Part shown: positions 1 to 7,291 of the stretch, piece after piece
How positions within the stretch are numbered: the stretch's first letter is position 1
How the letters are laid out: each line of letters starts with the position of its first letter
Assembly: GCA_900541865.1 (NCBI GenBank)
Contig: UQLO01000033.1
Location: forward strand, 1-25,800
Length of the DNA stretch: 25,800 nt
Source: an uncultured Porphyromonadaceae bacterium
GTDB taxonomy: Bacteria > Bacteroidota > Bacteroidia > Bacteroidales > Muribaculaceae
Direction: 5' to 3'
Notes under the pieces: model-generated
What the model was told of the DNA's origin: nothing
Database searches by the model: none
The model's input: only the letters and a program-made list of their open reading frames with translations
Made by a program: the position numbers and the translations under genes

Positions 1-134
1 CGCAGCCCCCTCGGCGCACGGCCTTCCCCTGCGGAGGAGTGAGGAGAATGCCGTTGCACTTCTTATTGGAAACTTTGATTATCCGTTTGGGCGCTATTTT
101 TTGCAGGGAGTCCAATTATATCAATAAATTGTTG

Positions 135-142
135 TAACTTTG
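135..142 (+). promoter_or_regulatory. Bacteroidetes -7 box for the GNAT pair
   Basis: TAACTTTG matches the TAnnTTTG consensus perfectly. It ends 25 nt before the ATG at 168, giving an expected leader of roughly 20 nt. No clean TTTG -33 element is seen at the usual spacing. Confidence 0.5.
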
Positions 143-167
143 CAATCAAGAACTAAAGACCTCGTAT

Positions 168-326
168 ATGGCAAAACCCATTAAAGAAACCCCTGAACTC
201 TACGGAAAGGATGCGGAACGCTTCGAAAAGCTTATTTCGCAACCGAAGCCTGTATCCAAAGAAGAGAGGGAAAGAGCCCGTAAAGCATATGAGGTAATGA
301 AATCCATCAGCAATTTTCAATGGTGA
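168..326 (+). CDS. 52-aa antitoxin-like small protein upstream of GNAT
   Basis: This 52-residue ORF runs ATG to TGA and sits one base before the GNAT start at 328 (TGATATG), so the two are almost certainly translated together. It is hydrophilic and mostly helical in character, with a charged centre KEERERARKAYEV around residues 31-43. There is no signal peptide and no ribbon-helix-helix pattern of the kind in DUF1778 (TacA-type) antitoxins. It has its own TAnnTTTG box just upstream. From memory, Bacteroidetes genomes often carry a similar short protein ahead of this GNAT type; I infer that it neutralises or regulates the GNAT. It is AT-richer than the rest of the window, as is its partner, which suggests acquisition as a unit. 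The gene call is fairly secure; the antitoxin role is inference from position. Confidence 0.72.
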   Translation: MAKPIKETPELYGKDAERFEKLISQPKPVSKEERERARKAYEVMKSISNFQW

Positions 327-327
327 T

Positions 328-861
328 ATGGATTTCTCAAAATTAGCTCAGATACAACTCTCTTCGGAAACCAAAATTAAGCCGTTCAAATGCGCTGAGG
401 AAGATTTGAATGGCTTTCTTTTTGAGGATGCCAGACATTTTCAAAGCGAACTCATGGCCGTTACTTACCTTTTGGAAGATCAGGAGGCGGATGTGACAGT
501 TGCCTATTTTAGTCTCCTCGCTGATAAAATCACATTCAATCCTGAGGAAAAGGGTATGTGGAACCGTCTTAACCGCAACATACCCAATCCAAAACGACGT
601 CGCAACTATCCAGCCCTAAAAATCGGCCGACTCGCCGTGCATGAAAATTATGCAGGCGCAGGAGTAGGTACATTCGTACTTGACAGCATAAAGTATGCCT
701 TCACAACTGTGAAGCGCCTCGGTTGCCGGTTTTTGACCGTTGATGCGTTGAAGTCGGCCACTCTTTTCTACGAAAAGAACGGCTTCCAATTTTTCACGGA
801 TCAAGACAAGGAAGACGAGACGAGACTAATGTTTTTCGACCTTAAGAACTTTGTTTGTTGA
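328..861 (+). CDS. GNAT acetyltransferase, TacT-like toxin candidate
   Basis: This 177-aa protein has the GNAT fold pattern. An N-terminal PFKC-x-EEDLN-x-FLFEDA block (residues 19-35) and a VAYFSLL strand (58-64) are followed by the acetyl-CoA binding region IGRLAVHENYAGAGVGT (99-115) and a C-terminal FYEKNGF (147-153). In TacT-type toxins the tyrosine of that last motif is catalytic; here it is Y148. The family acetylates the amino group of aminoacyl-tRNA to stop translation. The Q/R usually opening the Q/RxxGxG/A loop is alanine (A109). The gene starts 1 nt after the 52-aa ORF and has low GC for this window. The alternative is an ordinary GNAT acting on a small molecule or a protein. Fold assignment is strong, toxin role moderate. 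Confidence 0.85.
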   Translation: MDFSKLAQIQLSSETKIKPFKCAEEDLNGFLFEDARHFQSELMAVTYLLEDQEADVTVAYFSLLADKITFNPEEKGMWNRLNRNIPNPKRRRNYPALKIGRLAVHENYAGAGVGTFVLDSIKYAFTTVKRLGCRFLTVDALKSATLFYEKNGFQFFTDQDKEDETRLMFFDLKNFVC

Positions 862-956
862 GGTCAGCCCGCAGTAATGGAATCCTTGTAGCACCCAATA
901 AGGGCTGTGGGGCAATCTAATTGGGGCGGTTGGGTGGGAGTTTCAAATAAAATTCG

Positions 957-964
957 TAAATTTG
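957..964 (+). promoter_or_regulatory. -7 box of ruvX operon, near-leaderless
   Basis: TAAATTTG is a perfect TAnnTTTG box only 7 nt before the ruvX ATG at 972. A possible upstream TTG lies at 930-932, at a slightly long spacing. The predicted transcript would begin at or within a few bases of the start codon. Confidence 0.6.
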
Positions 965-971
965 CACTTTG

Positions 972-1403
972 ATGGGACGACTGATGGCCATAGACTTCGG
1001 ACGCAAGCGTTGCGGCATCGCCGTGACCGACCCTCTGCGCATAGTAGCCAACGGGTTGGAGACGGTGCCGACGGCTTCGCTGGTCGACTTTGTGAAGGCC
1101 TATGCAGCCTCCGAGGGCATCGACGAGATTATTGTCGGCGAGCCGCGCGACATGCACGACCGCCCCTCCGAAAGCCAGCGCTACCTCCGTCCGGCCCTCG
1201 CCCGCCTGGTGAAGGCGCTCCCCGGCATCCCGGTGCGGATGTACGACGAGCGCTTCACCTCCGTGCTTGCCCACCGCGCCATGCTCGACGGCGGCCTGGG
1301 ACGCATGGACCGCCGCGACAAGGCTCTGGTCGACAAAATCAGCGCCGCCATCATACTCAACGATTACTTACAGAGCACCGCTTATACACAGACGAACCAA
1401 TGA
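972..1403 (+). CDS. ruvX: RuvX/YqgF Holliday junction resolvase-like nuclease
   Basis: This 143-aa protein matches the RuvX/YqgF family (usually about 140 aa), an RNase H-fold nuclease linked to Holliday junction resolution and to 16S rRNA 5' end maturation. Visible motifs are the first strand AIDFGRKRCGIAVTD (residues 6-20) with acidic D8, IIVGEP (53-58) with E57, YDERFTS (91-97), and the C-terminal DKISAAIILNDYL (121-133) with D121. I chose ATG 972 because MGRLMAIDFG fits the family N-terminus; TTG at 969 and ATG at 984 are alternatives. The stop overlaps the def start by 4 nt (ATGA). It heads the ruvX-def-ettA-asnS operon. Confidence 0.93.
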   Translation: MGRLMAIDFGRKRCGIAVTDPLRIVANGLETVPTASLVDFVKAYAASEGIDEIIVGEPRDMHDRPSESQRYLRPALARLVKALPGIPVRMYDERFTSVLAHRAMLDGGLGRMDRRDKALVDKISAAIILNDYLQSTAYTQTNQ

Positions 1404-1969
1404 AACTTCCCGTATATCTCTACGGTCACCCCGTGCTCCGCGAAATTTCGACCGACCTCACTCCGGACTATCCCGGACTGAAAGAGCTGGTGGCCGACAT
1501 GTACGCAGCAATGTACGCCAGCGAGGGCGTGGGTCTTGCCGCTCCGCAGATCGGGCGCAACATCCGCCTGGTGGTCATCGACGCCGACCCCGTCGGCGAG
1601 TCCTTCCCCGAGTGTGCCGGACGACGCCTCACCCTCATAAATCCCGTAGTCGAGATTCTCGACGGCGACAAGATAAGCCGCGCCGAAGGCTGCCTGAGCC
1701 TGCCCGGACTGAGCGAGAACGTGCCCCGCGTGGAGCACATCCGCCTGAGCTGGGTCGACGAGGATTTCAAGCCCCACACTGAGGAAATCAGCGGCTTCCT
1801 TGCCCGCATTGTGCAGCACGAGTGCGACCACCTCGAAGGCAAGCTCTACATAGACCATATCTCCAACATACGCCGTCAGCTCATCCGCAGCAAGCTCAAC
1901 GCCATCGCCACGGGCCGCACGGCGGTCGACTACCCTGCAAAATACGCTCCCGGCGCACGCCGCCGCTGA
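1400..1969 (+). CDS. def: Peptide deformylase
   Basis: This 189-aa cytoplasmic metalloenzyme removes the formyl group from the initiator methionine of new proteins. All three family motifs are present: GVGLAAPQ (residues 43-50), EGCLS (96-100) with metal ligand C98, and the HExxH-type HECDH (140-144) giving H140, E141 and H144. Length is typical for Bacteroidetes. It overlaps ruvX by 4 nt, implying translational coupling, and is followed 25 nt later by ettA. Its place among translation genes fits its role. The C-terminus is basic (GARRR). No oddity is seen. Confidence 0.97.
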   Translation: MKLPVYLYGHPVLREISTDLTPDYPGLKELVADMYAAMYASEGVGLAAPQIGRNIRLVVIDADPVGESFPECAGRRLTLINPVVEILDGDKISRAEGCLSLPGLSENVPRVEHIRLSWVDEDFKPHTEEISGFLARIVQHECDHLEGKLYIDHISNIRRQLIRSKLNAIATGRTAVDYPAKYAPGARRR

Positions 1970-1994
1970 CTACCAACACAACACCCGCACCAAA

Positions 1995-3677
<1,683 letters not shown>

Positions 3678-3705
3678 TTTCGTATAAACCAAACACATCA
3701 TAGTA

Positions 3706-5094
3706 ATGAAACGTACTAAAATAGCGGACATCTTCGACCCGGCCCTCATCGGCTCCGAAGTCGACGTCATGGGCTGGGTGCGCACCCGCCGAGGCAACAA
3801 GAACGTGCAGTTCGTGGCACTCAACGACGGCTCCACGGTCCGCAACCTCCAGATAGTCTTCCCGCTGGACCGCTTCAGCGAGGACGAACTGCGTCCGGTG
3901 ACCACCGGCTCCGCAATCCACGTCGTCGGCAAACTCGTCGAGTCGATGGGCAAAGGCCAGACATGCGAGGTCCAGGCCGACCGCCTCGAAATATTCGGCA
4001 CCGCCGACCCCGCCGAATATCCCCTCCAGAAGAAGGGTCACACCCTTGAGTTCCTGCGCGAAAAGGCCCACCTGCGCCCCCGCACCGCCACCTTCGGCGC
4101 TATTCTGCGCATACGCAGCGCCTTGGCCTTCGCCATACACCGCTTCTTCCAGGAGCGCGGATTCTTCTACCTGAACACCCCGCTGATCACGGCCTCCGAC
4201 TGCGAGGGCGCCGGCGCTATGTTCCAGGTCACCACGCTCCCCCTCGACAAGCTGCCGCGCACCGACGACGGCGCCGTCGACTACTCCCGCGACTTCTTCG
4301 GCAAGCCCACCGCACTCACCGTCAGCGGCCAGCTCGAAGGCGAGCTCGGCGCCACCGCCCTCGGCGCCATCTACACCTTCGGTCCGACTTTCCGCGCCGA
4401 AAACTCCAACACGCCGCGCCACCTCAGCGAGTTCTGGATGGTGGAGCCCGAAGTGGCCTTCTTCGACATCGAAGACAATATGCAGCTGGCCGAGGACTTC
4501 GTGAAATACTGCATTCAGTATGCCCTCGACAACTGCCGCGACGACATCGACTTCCTGGCCGAGCACTTCGACAAGGAGCTCGTAGAGCGCCTCGAGTTTG
4601 TGCTCCACAACGACTTCGTGCGCCTCACCTACACCGAAGGCGTCGAAATCCTCAAAGCATCCGGACACAAATTCGAATTCCCTGTCGACTGGGGCACTGA
4701 CCTCCAGAGCGAGCACGAGCGCTATCTGGTCGAAGAGCACTTCCGCAAACCCGTGATACTCACCGACTATCCGCGCGACATCAAGGCTTTCTACATGAAG
4801 CAGAACGACGACGGCCGCACCGTGCGCGCCATGGACGTCCTCTTCCCCAAAATCGGCGAAATCATCGGCGGCAGCGAGCGCGAAGCCGACTACGACAAAC
4901 TCATGGCTCGCATCGAGGAGCTCCACATCCCGATGAAAGACATGTGGTGGTATCTCGACACCCGCCGATTCGGCACCGTGCCCCACAGCGGCTTCGGCCT
5001 CGGCTTCGAGCGCCTGGTGCTCTTCGTCACCGGCATGACAAACATCCGCGACGTCATCCCCTTCCCCCGCACTCCCAACAACGCCGAGTTCTGA
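3706..5094 (+). CDS. asnS: Asparaginyl-tRNA synthetase
   Basis: This 462-aa class IIb synthetase charges tRNA-Asn with asparagine. An N-terminal OB-fold anticodon-binding domain (about 15-110) contains VMGWVRTRRGNKNVQF. Motif 2 is FRAENSNTPRHLSEF with R230 and E232. Motif 3 is GFGLGFERLVLF with R436, followed by the characteristic ending IRDVIPFPRTP. The conserved P-x-S/N-E-like binding loop and full length indicate an intact enzyme. Asparagine rather than aspartate specificity is inferred from overall resemblance to AsnS (ending in TPNNAEF). It is last in the ruvX-def-ettA-asnS operon and is followed by a strong hairpin. Confidence 0.96.
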   Translation: MKRTKIADIFDPALIGSEVDVMGWVRTRRGNKNVQFVALNDGSTVRNLQIVFPLDRFSEDELRPVTTGSAIHVVGKLVESMGKGQTCEVQADRLEIFGTADPAEYPLQKKGHTLEFLREKAHLRPRTATFGAILRIRSALAFAIHRFFQERGFFYLNTPLITASDCEGAGAMFQVTTLPLDKLPRTDDGAVDYSRDFFGKPTALTVSGQLEGELGATALGAIYTFGPTFRAENSNTPRHLSEFWMVEPEVAFFDIEDNMQLAEDFVKYCIQYALDNCRDDIDFLAEHFDKELVERLEFVLHNDFVRLTYTEGVEILKASGHKFEFPVDWGTDLQSEHERYLVEEHFRKPVILTDYPRDIKAFYMKQNDDGRTVRAMDVLFPKIGEIIGGSEREADYDKLMARIEELHIPMKDMWWYLDTRRFGTVPHSGFGLGFERLVLFVTGMTNIRDVIPFPRTPNNAEF

Positions 5095-5114
5095 CAAGGC
5101 GTCTCCATCGACCG

Positions 5115-5151
5115 GGCGCCGGTCGGACCCGCAACGGGTCCGGCCGGCGCC
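5115..5151. terminator. GC-rich hairpin after asnS, no U-tract
   Basis: Arms 5115-5130 and 5136-5151 pair over 16 bp with one G-U wobble around the 5-nt loop GCAAC. It starts 20 nt after the asnS stop. No T-run follows directly, so it is either a transcript-end stabiliser or an atypical terminator. Confidence 0.6.
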
Positions 5152-5190
5152 TGCCGCTTTCGGCCCCTCCCCAAAAAAATCGAGATTCAT

Positions 5191-5230
5191 CGCGATTCAA
5201 CCCGACAAAACGCAATTCAACCCGATAAAA
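5191..5230. repeat. Two tandem 20-bp repeats
   Basis: Units 5191-5210 and 5211-5230 share 18 of 20 bases around the core ATTCAACCCGA. A partial third copy of the first half is seen at 5181-5190. They lie just upstream of the promoter at 5261-5293. Confidence 0.7.
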
Positions 5231-5260
5231 CGCGTGGCGGGTAAACTTTTTTTCACATAA

Positions 5261-5293
5261 TTTGTCTTATTTATACAAGTATTTGTATCTTTG
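5261..5293 (+). promoter_or_regulatory. Bacteroidetes promoter for 5335 gene
   Basis: TTTG at 5261-5264 and TATCTTTG at 5286-5293 are separated by 21 nt, an excellent match. The leader contains a 6-bp hairpin, TGCAGA (5297-5302) with TCTGCA (5311-5316), just after the expected transcription start. Confidence 0.75.
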
Positions 5294-5334
5294 CAGTGCA
5301 GAACCTCCGCTCTGCAATTTTTTAACGGACCGAA

Positions 5335-5670
5335 ATGACAAAAAAAGATATACCCAACACCACAAACCAAGCCGAAACCGCCGAAAACAAGGCGGCGACA
5401 GCCACAGCATACCGTTCGCCGGCCCTGGCCTGGGTCGCCGTGGGGCTTACGCTGCTGGCGTGGGCCCTGCTGATGTGCGTCAACGGCTATGTAGCCATGG
5501 CAGTGGCCGCCGTGGGCGTTGTAGCCGGCTTTTTCGCACTGCCGGGACGCTCGCGGGCAGCCCGCAATCTTGCCGTGACGGCCATCATAGCCTGCATGGT
5601 GCTACTGGTGGTTTTGGCAGCTTTCATAATAGTTATTAAAGTAGGGCTGCAAAGCATGCCCGGCTCATAA
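5335..5670 (+). CDS. Small three-helix membrane protein, unknown function
   Basis: I do not recognise this 111-aa protein as a named family member. Residues 1-27 are polar and rich in T, N, A and K. They are followed by three predicted transmembrane segments at about 28-48, 51-70 and 78-103, with a basic loop GRSRAARN (71-78) that should face the cytoplasm. It vaguely resembles DUF4190-like small membrane proteins, but I cannot show homology. It has a clear promoter 41 nt upstream and heads a group of small genes; the next ORF starts 35 nt after its stop, so co-transcription is plausible. That it encodes a real protein is supported by promoter, length and membrane pattern. Confidence 0.8.
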   Translation: MTKKDIPNTTNQAETAENKAATATAYRSPALAWVAVGLTLLAWALLMCVNGYVAMAVAAVGVVAGFFALPGRSRAARNLAVTAIIACMVLLVVLAAFIIVIKVGLQSMPGS

Positions 5671-5705
5671 TAAACATACAAACCAAACCCTAAAAAATCA
5701 ACACC

Positions 5706-5963
5706 ATGGGGGCAAATTCCGGAAGCAAGGAATCCATCCAGCGCGAGATTGAAAGCACGCAGCGCGAAATCGAACGAATCAAAGACACCATCGCCCGAAA
5801 GAAGGCTGAAATGGCCGACCTGCGTTCGCGCGGTATGCTCAATCGTGCCGGCGGCGTGAACGCCGACGGACTCAAACGCGTCATCGAGAGCGAAAAAGAG
5901 AAACTCAAAAGCGCTCAGGACGAGCTCAAGAGACTCCGCGAACGCAAGAAAAGCGCAAAGTAA
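5706..5963 (+). CDS. Small coiled-coil protein, unknown function
   Basis: This 85-aa highly charged protein has two heptad-like helices, about 8-41 (QREIESTQREIERIKDT and onwards) and 55-84, joined by a short turn MLNRAGGVN (44-52). This predicts a helical hairpin or dimeric coiled coil. There is no signal peptide, membrane segment or enzymatic motif. It follows the three-helix membrane protein by 35 nt and precedes the GNAT-like gene by 18 nt, suggesting one transcript. A structural or adaptor role is possible but is only a guess. Confidence 0.75.
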   Translation: MGANSGSKESIQREIESTQREIERIKDTIARKKAEMADLRSRGMLNRAGGVNADGLKRVIESEKEKLKSAQDELKRLRERKKSAK

Positions 5964-5981
5964 GACATTCCCCCAATTTCT

Positions 5982-6509
5982 GTGATCGATCAGCTGCAGG
6001 GGGTTCGGATTGAGAACTACGGAGTTCGCTGGGAACAAATGCCCGACGATTTCCGCCTTGTTGATCGTTTCGCACACGAGGATTGGGACAGAATAGTCCA
6101 CGGCATATCGACCGAGCCTGAGTGGCGCGCTTTCGTCGATCGCTACAAATCCATCGGAGGCTGTTTTCTTCTTTTTATAAAGGAGAAAACAGCCCCTGTC
6201 GGTTTTGTGTGGGTGGTGTACGACAATTATCGGAGGCGTTCGGTGATGATCCACGGAGGCAGCTGGCTGGCAGGCCGCATATCGTCGACCTGGCTCTGCC
6301 GAGGTATGCTGTGCCTTGCCGAGCACTTGCTTGCGGCCGGGTTCAGGGTACACAGCCAGTGCCGGCGCGACAATGCGAGGTCGTTTCGGTTTCTGAGGGG
6401 ACTCGGATTTGTGCCCTTCGAGAAAGACACCGAATATACCAAACTCTACATCGACCGTCGGCGCATAGCGCGGTCTGCGGTTTGCCAACGGCTCAAAGCG
6501 TCCTTGTGA
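5982..6509 (+). CDS. Divergent GNAT-family acetyltransferase
   Basis: The 175-aa reading starts at GTG 5982; an in-frame ATG at 6039 (M20) is an alternative. The C-terminal part has the GNAT signature RRDNARSFRFLRGLGFVPF (128-146), where an N-x-A-x-x-F-L-x-x-L-G-F pattern is typical of the last conserved block. The middle shows a hydrophobic strand CFLLFIK (61-67), then APVGFVWVVYD (71-81). The acetyl-CoA loop is not obvious: near residues 97-110 the sequence is AGRISSTWLCRGML without a clean GxG. It may therefore be a degenerate or very divergent member. Substrate is unknown. A new promoter at 6520 separates it from the following operon. Confidence 0.7.
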   Translation: MIDQLQGVRIENYGVRWEQMPDDFRLVDRFAHEDWDRIVHGISTEPEWRAFVDRYKSIGGCFLLFIKEKTAPVGFVWVVYDNYRRRSVMIHGGSWLAGRISSTWLCRGMLCLAEHLLAAGFRVHSQCRRDNARSFRFLRGLGFVPFEKDTEYTKLYIDRRRIARSAVCQRLKASL

Positions 6510-6519
6510 GGCTGTAAAA

Positions 6520-6551
6520 TTTGGTCATTACGGAGATTGTGAGTACTTTTG
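6520..6551 (+). promoter_or_regulatory. Promoter of ftsB-like/mutS operon, leaderless
   Basis: TTTG at 6520-6523 and TACTTTTG at 6544-6551, 20 nt apart, are a textbook match. The ATG at 6556 begins only 4 nt after the -7 box, so transcription is expected to start at about the A of the start codon. Confidence 0.75.
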
Positions 6552-6555
6552 CAGT

Positions 6556-6876
6556 ATGAACGCAAAACTCTCCGCAATGTGGCAGTGGTGCCGCAGATAC
6601 TTGTCCGTTTGGACTCTTGCCTGCCTCGGTGTGGTGGCCTTCGTGGTATGCTACGGCGATAATTCCGTCTTCGACAGCATCGACCAGGACCGCACCGTCG
6701 ACAGCCTGCGTGCGGAGCTTGCCGCCGTGCTCGACAGCACCGAGCACTACCGCAACCTCAACAGCCGTCTCTCCACCGACCCCGAGCTCATGGAGCAGGT
6801 CGTTCGCGAGCAGTACGGCATGAAGCGTCCCCACGAGGACGTCTACACCTTCGAAGAAAGACCTGCAAGCAGATGA
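6556..6876 (+). CDS. FtsB/DivIC-like septum formation initiator
   Basis: This 106-aa bitopic protein has a short cytoplasmic N-terminus, one transmembrane helix (about 17-33) and a periplasmic coiled coil (about 44-72). The C-terminal motif VVREQYGMKRPHEDVYTF (82-99) is the hallmark of FtsB/DivIC proteins. In the known divisome these join FtsL and FtsQ to activate septal peptidoglycan synthesis. Assignment to the superfamily is firm; whether to name it FtsB or DivIC is not decidable from sequence. It overlaps the next gene by 4 nt (ATGA) and leads an operon with mutS. Its predicted mRNA is leaderless. Confidence 0.9.
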   Translation: MNAKLSAMWQWCRRYLSVWTLACLGVVAFVVCYGDNSVFDSIDQDRTVDSLRAELAAVLDSTEHYRNLNSRLSTDPELMEQVVREQYGMKRPHEDVYTFEERPASR

Positions 6877-7283
6877 ACAACAAACCCAACCGGCTCACAC
6901 TTGTTATGGCAAACATAGTGGCCCCCATAGGGCTGCTGGCCGTGTTTGCCGCCACGGCCGCTCCTTTTTTTCTGGCTTCCGCCGAATGGGCGCGGGCGGC
7001 CTACCCCTTCGTCTACGCCGCCGGCGCTTTTATTGTCCTGGCCGCCAGGTTGCTGTGCGTATATCCCACCGACGATATGAAGCTCAAGCGCCTCTACCGC
7101 CTCGAGAAGTGGTCGCCGATTATTTTCCTGGTCGGCGTGGGGCTGCTTTTCTATGACCCCACCACCCTGCGCGACTGGCTGGCTTTCACGCTGGCCGGAG
7201 CCGCCCTCCAGGTATACACCGGCTTTGCAATTCCCGCCCGACAGGCCAAAATAGCGCACCGGAATCCTGAAACCAAGAAATAA
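6873..7283 (+). CDS. Four-helix membrane protein, unknown function
   Basis: This 136-aa protein has four predicted transmembrane helices (about 9-35, 43-64, 81-95 and 101-120). A conserved-looking cytoplasmic loop holds CVYPTDDMKLKRLYRLEKW (62-80), and the tail is basic. I recall similar uncharacterised proteins in Bacteroidales but know no function. It overlaps the ftsB-like gene by 4 nt and ends 8 nt before the mutS start, so it is translated with both. A role at the cell envelope or divisome could be guessed from the upstream partner, without direct evidence. Confidence 0.85.
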   Translation: MNNKPNRLTLVMANIVAPIGLLAVFAATAAPFFLASAEWARAAYPFVYAAGAFIVLAARLLCVYPTDDMKLKRLYRLEKWSPIIFLVGVGLLFYDPTTLRDWLAFTLAGAALQVYTGFAIPARQAKIAHRNPETKK

Positions 7284-7291
7284 CAACTAAG

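Noticed and set aside
1..167. Possible tail of an upstream gene
   Set aside because: Open frames are short (ending at about 42, 127 and 137) and none shows a recognisable protein; apart from the -7 box at 135 I see nothing to support.
962..1399. N-terminal extension of def to give a 335-aa protein
   Set aside because: The extension is the wrong frame across ruvX; the peptide deformylase family starts at ATG 1400.
5181..5230. CRISPR-like repeats
   Set aside because: The units are directly abutting without spacers and only two and a half copies exist; no cas genes.
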